Part shown: positions 1-8,509 of the stretch, piece by piece
How the letters are laid out: every line of letters begins with the position of its first letter
How positions within the stretch are numbered: the stretch's first letter is position 1
Assembly (NCBI GenBank): GCA_021372005.1
Contig: JAJFVC010000089.1
Span: 1-41,675, forward strand
Length of the DNA: 41,675 nucleotides
Direction: 5' to 3'
Source of the DNA: Planctomycetaceae bacterium
GTDB taxonomy: Bacteria; Planctomycetota; Planctomycetia; Pirellulales; Thermoguttaceae
Program-made: the position numbers and the translations under genes
The notes under the pieces: model-generated
Seen by the model: only the letters and a program-made list of their open reading frames with translations
Database searches by the model: none
Told to the model about the DNA's origin: nothing

Positions 1-755
1 TGCCGGACGATCAGCCGCCGATAGGGCGAGGATTCCTCTTCGAGTCCGATCCAGGTGTTTTCGTTTTGGATTGCGCTTTCGGGATTCAACGCATTCAAAA
101 AGCCGCCGGGATTGTAACGCAAGTCGATCACGCGGCAGGCGCAGGGGGCTCGGTTCAAATGTACGTTGAAAATCGATAGGAAAATGCCGATCCGCACGGC
201 CGGTCCGTCGAGGAATTCGTCGTGCGGCAGCCGGGTGATTTCGACCACTTTGCCGTCGGCCGGCGCGACCCAAAGGCCCGGCGCCGTCGGGATGGCTCGC
301 GGGGGATCGCGGAAGAAATAGACCACCAGGCACAACGGAACGCCGGAGACGATGGCCAGATACCACCAAGGCGTCGTGGCCAACAAAACCGTCAGCACCA
401 GCAGCGGCAGGCCCATCAACATCAGCTCGGCCAATCCCCAGCGAGCGAACGGCAGCCGGTCTCGCCATCGGAACGGGTCGTCGGCCGGGTCCCAGTCGCA
501 CGTGCAACGGTTCCGGCAGTATTTCAGATCGCGAGGGTCGAGAATTTCGTGAGGGGCGCCGGTCGGATCGCCGCAGCGTCGGTCGGTCATGCGGCGGACA
601 TAGCCGGGCCGGAATCGTTTGAGCCACGCGCGACGGAGCCGTCCCCAGGCCAGTTCGAGGCGATAACAGCGCCCTCCCCCCGGTTGAATGGACGTCCACG
701 CGTCCGAGAGCGGTTTCGGATCGAGTCGTTGCGGCGTCGAGGATTCATTGGACAT
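1..755 (-). CDS. psd: phosphatidylserine decarboxylase, C-terminus beyond window
   Basis: The minus strand is open from the window edge to an ATG at 755; an in-frame ATG at 764 is an alternative start. About 251 residues are visible. A hydrophobic stretch near residues 110-150 is followed by YFFRDPPRAIP and APADGKVVEI, then RIGIFLSIFNVHLNRAP and NENTWIGLE. Together these mark the type II phosphatidylserine decarboxylase family, which makes phosphatidylethanolamine at the inner membrane. The C-terminal self-cleavage site that forms the pyruvoyl cofactor (GST-type motif) lies outside the window and cannot be checked. About 100 residues precede the membrane segment and include several cysteines (KYCRNRCTCDW), which is longer than the usual short N-terminus. 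The gene is divergent from enolase. Confidence 0.88.
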   Translation of the reverse strand, partial: MSNESSTPQRLDPKPLSDAWTSIQPGGGRCYRLELAWGRLRRAWLKRFRPGYVRRMTDRRCGDPTGAPHEILDPRDLKYCRNRCTCDWDPADDPFRWRDRLPFARWGLAELMLMGLPLLVLTVLLATTPWWYLAIVSGVPLCLVVYFFRDPPRAIPTAPGLWVAPADGKVVEITRLPHDEFLDGPAVRIGIFLSIFNVHLNRAPCACRVIDLRYNPGGFLNALNPESAIQNENTWIGLEEESSPYRRLIVR

Positions 756-796
756 GCCCCCCATGCTAACGTTTTTCGAGGCCAGTGGAAAGGAAG

Positions 797-815
797 GGCT
801 AGACCCCCGCTAGCC
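797..815. repeat. small hairpin in psd-eno divergent spacer
   Basis: A perfect 6-bp inverted repeat, GGCTAG at 797-802 and CTAGCC at 810-815, sits between the psd start and the eno start. It could be an operator or a leader hairpin. I see no convincing -35/-10 pair in this short spacer. Confidence 0.4.
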
Positions 816-886
816 AATCGGCGGCGGATCGGGCAAAATAAACCGATTCGCAAGAGCCGAAAACCTGCAAGCCTTAACCCTTTTAG

Positions 887-2188
<1,302 letters not shown>

Positions 2189-2298
2189 GATCGTAGTCCA
2201 CAACTTGTTGGAACCGTTCCGAAAGCGCATCGAAACCGGTTCTTGGATAAAGACCCGAAGCGTTGGTTGTAGGAACGCCGACAGCGTGGATCATCAAA

Positions 2299-2343
2299 GC
2301 GAGTCCTTCCGGAAAAAACGTTCCGGCGGGACTCGCTTTTTTT
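2299..2343 (+). terminator. rho-independent terminator after eno
   Basis: A long stem pairs GCGAGTCC plus CCGGAA (2299-2312) with TTCCGG plus GGACTCGC (2321-2336), interrupted by one 2x2 internal loop, and is followed by seven T (2337-2343). On the opposite strand the hairpin follows the cupin stop codon with a short T run, so it may serve both converging transcripts. Confidence 0.9.
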
Positions 2344-2349
2344 CTTGGG

Positions 2350-2736
2350 TCAGTCGCCGAGGACGACCGTTTTGCCGCCGGTTTCGCGGGTGATGCCGAC
2401 GGCCAGATACTCGACCGGTTCGGGGCCGACGTTGCGCATTTGATGGACTTCCCGGGGGTCGATCACCACGGCGTCGCCGCGACGCAGCCGGGCGGTTTCC
2501 TTGCCGACAATGATTTCCGCCTCGCCGCGGACCAGGACGAAAATCTCCTGCATGTCCTCGTGGTAGTGGCGCGTAAACCGTCGGCCGACGTCCATCTCGG
2601 CCCAATTGACCATCTGCACGCGGCCGGGCTGCAAGTCGGCCTTTTCGAGCAAAACCCTTTTCAACACACCGGGCGACAACGGATTTTCATGTCCGGCGGG
2701 CGTGAGCGGTCGATCCTCGAACGAGATGATTTTCAT
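2350..2736 (-). CDS. small single-domain cupin protein
   Basis: A 128-residue protein with one cupin barrel. Motif 1 is visible as RHYHEDMQEIFVLVRGEAEI, with the H-x-H-x4-E metal-ligand pattern, and motif 2 as GDAVVIDPREVHQM. The metal ligands look intact, so a metal-binding role is likely, but the substrate cannot be read from sequence; such proteins act as sugar isomerases, dioxygenases or ligand sensors. The ATG directly abuts the lutC stop codon, so it is probably translationally coupled and is the last gene of the lut operon. The family is clear and the function unknown. Confidence 0.85.
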   Translation of the reverse strand: MKIISFEDRPLTPAGHENPLSPGVLKRVLLEKADLQPGRVQMVNWAEMDVGRRFTRHYHEDMQEIFVLVRGEAEIIVGKETARLRRGDAVVIDPREVHQMRNVGPEPVEYLAVGITRETGGKTVVLGD

Positions 2737-3387
2737 CTATCCGATCAAAAGCACCAAAAGCCGTTTGGGACCGTGGACGCCGAGGATCAGAATCTTTTCG
2801 ATGTCGGCTGTGCGGCTGGGACCGGTCACGAGGACGAACTCGCCGCGAACGCTGGGGTCGGCCACGCGGGCCGAAATGTTCGACCAGGCTGCCGGCAAAT
2901 GTTCGGCCAACTGGCCGATCCGCGCGATCACGACGCACGCGGGCGGCAGGTAGCACAGCAGTCGGTCTTGTGGCGTCGGGCAGGCGATCAGGCACGAGCC
3001 GGTGTCGGCCAACAGCGTTTCCGCCTCGACCACGCTGGCCGAGAAGCCGGCGATCGTGCGAGGCTCCCAGTCGGCGTTGGCCGTCCGGATGGCGTCTTCG
3101 GGCAGCCGGGCCACGGCGTTATGGACGGCCGGGCGATCCATGACGCCCAACGACGTCCAACCGGCCTCGGCGGCCAACTGGGCCAGTCGGGCTTGCGCGT
3201 CCTCGGGTGTGGCGCAGCGAATCACCTCGCCATGGACGGCGGTCAACTCGCTTTGAAACCGTTCGGCCATCGTCGCCGGATCGGGATTCTCGCGCGGCCA
3301 GACCTCGGGCGCCGGCGGCCGGGCGACGTAAGGACCCTCGGACAAGGCACTGCGAAGACGCTGCAAAATCGTATCACGACTGCTCAT
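2737..3387 (-). CDS. lutC: LutC-type LUD-domain protein
   Basis: A 216-residue protein of the LUD (YkgG/LutC) family, the third component of the LutABC lactate oxidation complex. Typical features are an N-terminal SSRDTILQRLRSAL helix, the core VVEAETLLADTGSCLIACP, and the C-terminal GEFVLVTGPSRTADIEKIL ending in VHGPKRLLVLLIG. It has no iron-sulfur cysteines, as expected for LutC. It lies 69 nt after lutB and abuts the cupin gene. In Bacillus the complex oxidises L-lactate to pyruvate; the same substrate is inferred here. Confidence 0.9.
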   Translation of the reverse strand: MSSRDTILQRLRSALSEGPYVARPPAPEVWPRENPDPATMAERFQSELTAVHGEVIRCATPEDAQARLAQLAAEAGWTSLGVMDRPAVHNAVARLPEDAIRTANADWEPRTIAGFSASVVEAETLLADTGSCLIACPTPQDRLLCYLPPACVVIARIGQLAEHLPAAWSNISARVADPSVRGEFVLVTGPSRTADIEKILILGVHGPKRLLVLLIG

Positions 3388-3456
3388 AGGGGGAGATCAA
3401 TGGTTCAAAAAAAGGTCAAACGGACGTAAAAGATTTTAGGGCGACCGCCGTGTTTT

Positions 3457-4887
3457 TTAGTTTTCCTTCTTCGATTCATAGCGATCGTGGTTGCGTCGCC
3501 ACCAGGTGCGGAACGCGGGGCCGGTCGCCTTGGGCAACTCGCGTCCTCGGGTCCAGGCGCCCAACATACTCGGGTGCAACGAACGGGGCACGAGCTTGAT
3601 CAGTGGCATTCCAAGCTGCATGCCGAACGCCGCCAGACGGTAGCGCAACGGGCCGGCCATGAACCAGGCCCAGACGGTCCAGATGGTCCGCTGGAACAGC
3701 GAGTTCATCGACGACGGCTCGTTGGCGGCGCGATCGCGCAGGTGGATCAGTTGGTGCGGGATGTCGATTTTGGCCGGGCACACCTCGGCGCACACGCCAC
3801 ACAACGACGATGCGAACGGCAGCTTGCCCGCCGTCTTGAGGCCCAACAGATGCGGCGTCAAAATCGAGCCGATCGGGCCGGGATACACCCAGCCGTAAGC
3901 CCAACCGCCGGCGCGGCGATAGACCGGGCAATTGTTCAAACACGCGCCGCAGCGGAGGCAGTGCAACGCCGACCAGGCGGCCGGGTCTTTCAGCACGTTG
4001 CTGCGTCCGTTGTCCAGCAGGATGACGTACAGTTTTCGGCCGGGGGTGGCGCCGTGGATCAGGTGCGTGTAGCTGGTCAATTTTTGACCGGTGCCGCTGC
4101 GCGGGAGCAAATTGAGCATCAGCGGCAGGTAGTCGACGCTGGGCAACATCTTTTCGATGCCGATCAGGGCCACATGGACCGGCGGCGTGGCGGTCGACAG
4201 ACCGGCGTTGCCCTCGTTTTCGATGACGACCATCGTGCCGGTGTCGGCCAACGCGAAATTGCAGCCCGAGACGCCCATGTCGGCCTTCAGGTATTCCTCG
4301 CGCAGGTGACGCCGGGCGATGTCGGTCAGCTTGGTGTGCTCTTCGGTGAACGGCTCGTCGAGTTTTTCGTGGAACAGATGGCCCACGTCGGCGGCGGACA
4401 TGTGGATGGCGGGCGTGACGATGTGGACGGGCCGCTGGCCGGTCAGTTGGACGATGTATTCGCCCAGGTCCGTCTCGATGGCCCGAATCCCTTCGGATTC
4501 GAGCACGTGGTTGAGCTCCATTTCTTCGCTGACCATCGACTTCGATTTGACCACGCTTTTGACGTGGTGGCGACGGGCGATGTCCAACACGTGTTGGTTC
4601 GCCTCGGCAGCGTCCTTGGCCCAGAGGACGGTCGCGCCGCGGGCGGTGATTTTCTGCTCGAACTCGACCAGCAGCTTGTCGAGGTTGGCCACCGCGAACG
4701 TTTTGACTTGATGGGCGGCTTCCCGCCAATCTTGAAAATACGGCACCGCGTCGGTCACCGAGCGATTATGCTTGGCCGAGCGTTCGGCCGTGGCGCCCAA
4801 CGATTTCGGCGAGTCCGGCTCGCCGAGCCCTTTGGTCCAAGGTTTGATGAACTTTGCGCCGCCGAGGTGAACAGGATGGGTGGACAT
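3457..4887 (-). CDS. lutB: LutB-type iron-sulfur lactate oxidation protein
   Basis: A LUD domain is followed by a ferredoxin-like region with two cluster motifs, CLRCGACLNNCPVY and CGVCAEVCP, as in LutB/YkgF. The core shows GVSGCNFALADTGTMVVIENEGN, in which the glycine-rich loop binds the substrate or cofactor side. I start it at the ATG at 4887 (476 residues), close to the usual LutB length of about 480. A TTG at 4932 with GGGAG upstream would add 15 residues and cannot be excluded. It lies third in the operon, after yqhD and an intercistronic hairpin. Confidence 0.92.
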   Translation of the reverse strand: MSTHPVHLGGAKFIKPWTKGLGEPDSPKSLGATAERSAKHNRSVTDAVPYFQDWREAAHQVKTFAVANLDKLLVEFEQKITARGATVLWAKDAAEANQHVLDIARRHHVKSVVKSKSMVSEEMELNHVLESEGIRAIETDLGEYIVQLTGQRPVHIVTPAIHMSAADVGHLFHEKLDEPFTEEHTKLTDIARRHLREEYLKADMGVSGCNFALADTGTMVVIENEGNAGLSTATPPVHVALIGIEKMLPSVDYLPLMLNLLPRSGTGQKLTSYTHLIHGATPGRKLYVILLDNGRSNVLKDPAAWSALHCLRCGACLNNCPVYRRAGGWAYGWVYPGPIGSILTPHLLGLKTAGKLPFASSLCGVCAEVCPAKIDIPHQLIHLRDRAANEPSSMNSLFQRTIWTVWAWFMAGPLRYRLAAFGMQLGMPLIKLVPRSLHPSMLGAWTRGRELPKATGPAFRTWWRRNHDRYESKKEN

Positions 4888-4936
4888 CGGGTGACAATCG
4901 AGGGTTAGAAAAAGAGGATCATTTTTGGACAATCGG

Positions 4937-4971
4937 GGCTCCCAAACCGTGTTCTAAACGGTTGGGAAGCC
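4937..4971. repeat. intercistronic hairpin between yqhD and lutB
   Basis: A 14-bp imperfect inverted repeat (12 of 14 matched) with a 7-nt loop: GGCTCCCAAACCGT at 4937-4950 against ACGGTTGGGAAGCC at 4958-4971. It fills most of the 113-nt spacer just upstream of lutB. It has no T run in the operon direction, so a processing or stability element is likelier than a terminator. Confidence 0.55.
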
Positions 4972-5000
4972 GAGATCGCCGTGTTGTGTGTTAAGGAAGT

Positions 5001-6164
5001 TTATTGTCGGGACTCCAAAATTTCCTGAACCGCCGTGAGGCTCAGATCGCCGTGCTCGCCGAGTTTCATGTTGCGATCGGCCAATCGTTGGGCGACCGTC
5101 GAGGCGGCGTCCGGCGGGATCTGATAGTCGGACAATCGGGTGGCGACGCCCAGCGACTGGAAAAATCGCTCGGTCCGGTCGATCGCCTGGTCGACGCGAG
5201 CGTTTTCATCGCCGTCGCGGAGTTGCCACACGCGGTCGGCCATTTGGAGCAGCTTGGCTCGCTTGCGGGCTTTTTCGTGTCGCAACACGCCGGGCAGCAC
5301 GACCGCCAGCGATTGGCCGTGGTCGATGCCGTACAGGGCGGTCAGTTCGTGCCCGATCATGTGTGTGGCCCAATCTTGTGGGACGCCGCAGCCGATCAGA
5401 CCGTTGAGGGCTTGCGTGGCGCACCACATCAGATTGGCACGGACCGCGTAGTCGTTCGGGCTGCGAAGCGCTTTGGGGCCCTCTTCCAGCAGCGTCAACA
5501 GGAGCGATTCCGCCTGGCGATCTTGCAGCGGTGTGTCGGCCGGATAGGTCAAATACTGCTCGGCGACGTGAACGAACGCGTCGACCACGCCGTTGGCCGT
5601 TTGACGGGGCGGCAGCGAGTAGGTCGTTTCGGGATCGAGGATCGCAAAACGAGGGAACGACTGCGGGACGGTGAAAAACAGTTTTTCTTGGGTTGCCGCG
5701 CGCGTGACCACTGCGCCGCCGTTCGACTCGGAGCCGGTGGCCGGCAGCGTCAGCACGCATCCGACCGGCAGCGGGCAGGCGGGCACCAGCGACCAGTCGT
5801 AAAACATCGCCCAAGGATCGCCGCCCGAAAAGACTGACGCCGCGGCAATCAACTTTGTGCCGTCCAGGACGGAGCCGCCGCCGACGGCCAGCAGGAATTG
5901 GACGTTTTGAGCCCGGACCTGCTCGACGGCTTTCATGCAGGTTTCATAGTGGGGATTCGGCTCGATGCCGCCGAATTCGACCAGTGGCCAGCCTTGCAGG
6001 GCGTCTCGGACTTGATCGTAGACGCCGTTGCGACGGATTGAGCCGCCGCCGTAAGTCATCATGACGCGGACGCCGGCGGGCAGCAGGACCGAGAGCCGGG
6101 CGATCGAGTCGCGGCCAAAAACGAGTTCGGTCGGGTTGTGGTACGTGAAATTGAACATGGGCAA
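5001..6164 (-). CDS. yqhD: iron-type alcohol dehydrogenase, YqhD/BdhA group
   Basis: A 387-residue group III alcohol dehydrogenase, predicted to reduce short aldehydes with NADPH. It shows FNFTYHNPTELVFG, the nucleotide loop YGGGSIRRNGVYDQV, VGGGSVLDGTK, and the metal-binding helix region IGHELTALYGIDHGQSLAVV, followed by RAKLLQMADRVW. These match the E. coli YqhD pattern closely. MPM at the N-terminus allows a start two codons later. Four bases separate it from lutA, so it is an integral part of the lut operon; this suggests handling of lactaldehyde, methylglyoxal or 1,2-propanediol alongside lactate, which is inference. Confidence 0.93.
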   Translation of the reverse strand: MPMFNFTYHNPTELVFGRDSIARLSVLLPAGVRVMMTYGGGSIRRNGVYDQVRDALQGWPLVEFGGIEPNPHYETCMKAVEQVRAQNVQFLLAVGGGSVLDGTKLIAAASVFSGGDPWAMFYDWSLVPACPLPVGCVLTLPATGSESNGGAVVTRAATQEKLFFTVPQSFPRFAILDPETTYSLPPRQTANGVVDAFVHVAEQYLTYPADTPLQDRQAESLLLTLLEEGPKALRSPNDYAVRANLMWCATQALNGLIGCGVPQDWATHMIGHELTALYGIDHGQSLAVVLPGVLRHEKARKRAKLLQMADRVWQLRDGDENARVDQAIDRTERFFQSLGVATRLSDYQIPPDAASTVAQRLADRNMKLGEHGDLSLTAVQEILESRQ

Positions 6165-6168
6165 AAAA

Positions 6169-6945
6169 TCAGTTCCAACCGGCGACTAGCACTTCGGCGA
6201 TGTGCATGGCGCGGATGTGCTTGGCCTCCGGTTTGCGCTGCATGATGCCGCCAACGTGCATCAAGCAACTGATGTCGTTGCTGACGACCACGTCGGCCCC
6301 GCTGCGCAGGATGTTTTGGACCTTGGTGTTGCCCATCGACAGCGAGGTGCCAGGCATTTTGACGCTGAACGTGCCGCCGAAGCCGCAGCAGTCGGGCATG
6401 TCGGGCAGCTCGCAGTAGGTGAGTTTTTGGACGCTCTTCAACAGACGCATCGGTTGCTCGACGACGCCCAGCTCGCGGCGGCAGTGGCAGCCGATGTGCA
6501 TCGTGACCTTGTGCGGAAATGTGGCCCCGGTGTCGGTGACGCCTAGGATGTCGTGCAGAAACTCGGTCAACTCGAACACGCGGCGTCCGATGCCGACGAT
6601 GCGCGGGTCGGGATCGGCGTGGCCGAAAAACACTCGGCACATCGCCGTGCACGATCCGGACGGACAGACGATCCAACGGTGCGGCTCGAACACGTCGCAG
6701 AAATGGCGGATCACACGGCGGGCCTCATCCCAATAGCCCGAGTTGAACGCCGGTTGGCCGCAGCAGGTCTGCTCGGCCGGATAGACGATCGATACGTTGT
6801 ATCGCTTCAACAGGTCGGCGGTGGCCTGGGCGATTTTCGGATAAAACTGGTCGATGTAGCAAGGAATGAACAGCGCCACGGGATCGCCCGGCTGATAGGG
6901 CGGGTCGTCCTGACGCGGTGCGACGCTGGCGGTGGGTTGACTCAT
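6169..6945 (-). CDS. lutA: LutA-type CCG-domain oxidoreductase
   Basis: A protein of 258 residues from the ATG at 6945, the first gene of the operon. Two cysteine-rich CCG domains are visible: CCGQPAFNSGYWDEA in the first half and DMPDCCGFGGTFSV near the end, with HIGCHCRRELG between them. This is the LutA/YkgE/GlpC-like fold that binds iron-sulfur or heterodisulfide-type clusters. The reading frame stays open upstream for 76 codons, but that segment has no family features and overlaps the promoter, so the start at 6945 is preferred; it begins MSQPTASVAPRQDD and soon reaches VALFIPCYIDQFYP, the usual LutA beginning. Confidence 0.92.
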   Translation of the reverse strand: MSQPTASVAPRQDDPPYQPGDPVALFIPCYIDQFYPKIAQATADLLKRYNVSIVYPAEQTCCGQPAFNSGYWDEARRVIRHFCDVFEPHRWIVCPSGSCTAMCRVFFGHADPDPRIVGIGRRVFELTEFLHDILGVTDTGATFPHKVTMHIGCHCRRELGVVEQPMRLLKSVQKLTYCELPDMPDCCGFGGTFSVKMPGTSLSMGNTKVQNILRSGADVVVSNDISCLMHVGGIMQRKPEAKHIRAMHIAEVLVAGWN

Positions 6946-7065
6946 CGGGGAAACCTGACGATCGTTGGGGGAGAGATCGGGGTCTGCTCCGAAAACGACC
7001 CGTCCGATAGTTCCGCGGTGGCGAGCGATCGAGGCGGTCGGTTTGGACCAGGTCCCAAAACCCCC

Positions 7066-7095
7066 ATCATACAACACCGAGATCGGCGGTGGCAA
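7066..7095 (-). promoter_or_regulatory. sigma70-type promoter of lut operon
   Basis: Read on the minus strand: -35 TTGCCA (7095-7090), an 18-bp spacer, and -10 TATGAT (7071-7066), each matching the consensus at five of six positions. Transcription would begin near 7059, giving a leader of about 115 nt before lutA. Confidence 0.7.
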
Positions 7096-7208
7096 GCCGC
7101 CGGGGTGCGTCAGGTTGTGTGGTGACAATACAAACGAGGGGGGGCGGGTCGCAATGGACGAATTGCGCCGCACTCAAGGAGCGACGATCGCGGGATGTCG
7201 TGAACGGG

Positions 7209-7865
7209 TCAGTTGCACTGGGCCAGCGACGCTTCGTGGTGCGGAGAACCGCCGCCGGAGTCGGTGAACAGTCGGACTAGCTCGACGACATTGTCGACCT
7301 GCATTTTTTCGAGCACGCTGGCGCGATGTTTGGCGACGGTTTTTTCGCCGATGCCAAGCTGCCGGGCGATCTGCTTCGAGCGTTCGCCGAGGACCAGCAG
7401 GTCGAGCACTTCGCGTTGGCGCGAGGAGAGCCGCTCGATGTGTCGGGTCAGTTCAGCTTTGCGGCCGACCTCGCGCTGGTGGCGGACGCAACGGTCGATG
7501 GCCTCGCGGATGCGCGCGGTGAGGATTTGGCCGCTGACGGGTTTTTCGAGGAAGTCGATCGCGCCGAGCCGCATCGCATTGACGGCCATCGGGATGTCGG
7601 CGCACCCGGAGATCATGATGGTCGGCATCGAACGTCCTTCGGCGGCCAGCATTTGCTGGAGCCCCAGTCCGCTGAGGCCGGGCATGCGGATGTCGAGGAC
7701 CATGCATTTGGGCAAGTCAGACTGATCCTGATAGGCGTCCAAAAAGGCTTCGGCCGAGGCGTAGCTCTCGACGTTCAGTCCGAGGCTGCGAATCATCATG
7801 GCCAAAGACTCGCGCAGATCGGGATCGTCGTCCACGATGTAAACGGTGGCGTTGTCGACGGACAT
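7209..7865 (-). CDS. FixJ/NarL-type two-component response regulator
   Basis: A 218-residue protein. The receiver domain spans about residues 6-120, with the acidic pocket IVDDDPD, phosphorylatable Asp58 in MVLDIRMPGLSG, a switch serine in TIMISG and the conserved lysine in FLEKPVSG. A LuxR-type helix-turn-helix follows at about 145-205 (LSSRQREVLDLLVLGE and IGEKTVAKHRASVLEKM). This is the FixJ/TodT architecture. No histidine kinase is adjacent, so it is an orphan in this window. The divergent palindromic region upstream of its ATG is a natural place for autoregulation, which is inference. Confidence 0.93.
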   Translation of the reverse strand: MSVDNATVYIVDDDPDLRESLAMMIRSLGLNVESYASAEAFLDAYQDQSDLPKCMVLDIRMPGLSGLGLQQMLAAEGRSMPTIMISGCADIPMAVNAMRLGAIDFLEKPVSGQILTARIREAIDRCVRHQREVGRKAELTRHIERLSSRQREVLDLLVLGERSKQIARQLGIGEKTVAKHRASVLEKMQVDNVVELVRLFTDSGGGSPHHEASLAQCN

Positions 7866-7968
7866 AGAGTCGTTCTCCTGGCGAAATGGCGTGATCCAGG
7901 AGCACGCGCGTCGCCGGGGGCCGGTCGGACCGTGGTCGGCGACAACGCGGAATCACGATACTGCCCAA

Positions 7969-7988
7969 CGTGTCGGGAGGTCGACACG
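7969..7988. promoter_or_regulatory. candidate operator palindrome
   Basis: A perfect inverted repeat, CGTGTCG-N6-CGACACG, lies about 100 bp upstream of the response regulator start. The size and symmetry suit binding by a dimeric helix-turn-helix regulator. The binding protein is unknown. Confidence 0.45.
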
Positions 7989-8025
7989 AGCCCGTTCACG
8001 ACGGCCCATTCCACGGCGGGCGGCT

Positions 8026-8059
8026 CGCCTGTTGCTCCCCCCTGAGCGATCAACAGGCG
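8026..8059. repeat. 9-bp inverted repeat
   Basis: CGCCTGTTG at 8026-8034 and its exact complement at 8051-8059 are separated by 16 nt and have no T run on either side. It is a possible operator or a structured leader; no gene is assigned to it. Confidence 0.4.
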
Positions 8060-8364
8060 GCGGCTCGCCGCGGAGGCGTCGGAATGAGCGTCGGTCTCCC
8101 GGAAAAACGTCCACGGTCCACCGCCGTGCCCCTGTGGCGATGCGACCGTCGGATTTTTTGGTTGCGTAGTGAACTGCGTCGGTCGGACGCGGGTCCGGGG
8201 GCCGACGTCGCTTATCTCCTGGTTCGGCTAAAATGGCGTTCGTTCCGCAGAAAACGCGTGTTTTTGCGTAAAAGTCGCCTAGGGTTGAGTGTTTGGGCGA
8301 CTATGGTCGGGTGGCGGCGCTGCTGGCATTGCTGGCGCGGCGGACGAGACCGGTTTTCACGAGA

Positions 8365-8393
8365 TTGACCGGTTTCCGTGGTCGGGATATAAT
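8365..8393 (+). promoter_or_regulatory. sigma70-type promoter of dnaG-rpoD
   Basis: -35 TTGACC (8365-8370), a 17-bp spacer and a perfect TATAAT (8388-8393). Transcription should start near 8400, leaving a leader of about 110 nt before the dnaG GTG. It is the best promoter match in the window. Confidence 0.85.
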
Positions 8394-8509
8394 CAGCTCC
8401 GCTGGCTGGGACATTGGCGTCCCAACCCTGGCACGACGAATGGATTTGTCGCACGTGGCGACGGGAATGCGAAATGGAATTCGCTGCAACGGCCACACGG
8501 GAGCTAGTA

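Larger units (their letters stand above)
7866..8364. other. long non-coding divergent region, palindrome-rich
   Basis: The 644 nt between the response regulator and dnaG have no credible gene; open frames here lack family features and are compositional. The part before the dnaG promoter holds a perfect 7-bp inverted repeat, CGTGTCG (7969-7975) with CGACACG (7982-7988), and a perfect 9-bp one, CGCCTGTTG (8026-8034) with CAACAGGCG (8051-8059), next to a GCGGC/GCCGC stem. A lone TAAAAT at 8229-8234 may be a -10 box without a clear -35. Confidence 0.6.

Noticed and set aside
3487..4908. 473-codon open frame antisense to lutB
   Set aside because: LutB has conserved cluster cysteines on the minus strand; the plus-strand product resembles no family.
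6946..7173. N-terminal extension of lutA to 7173
   Set aside because: It would run through the promoter and has no similarity to LutA; the ATG at 6945 gives the family length.
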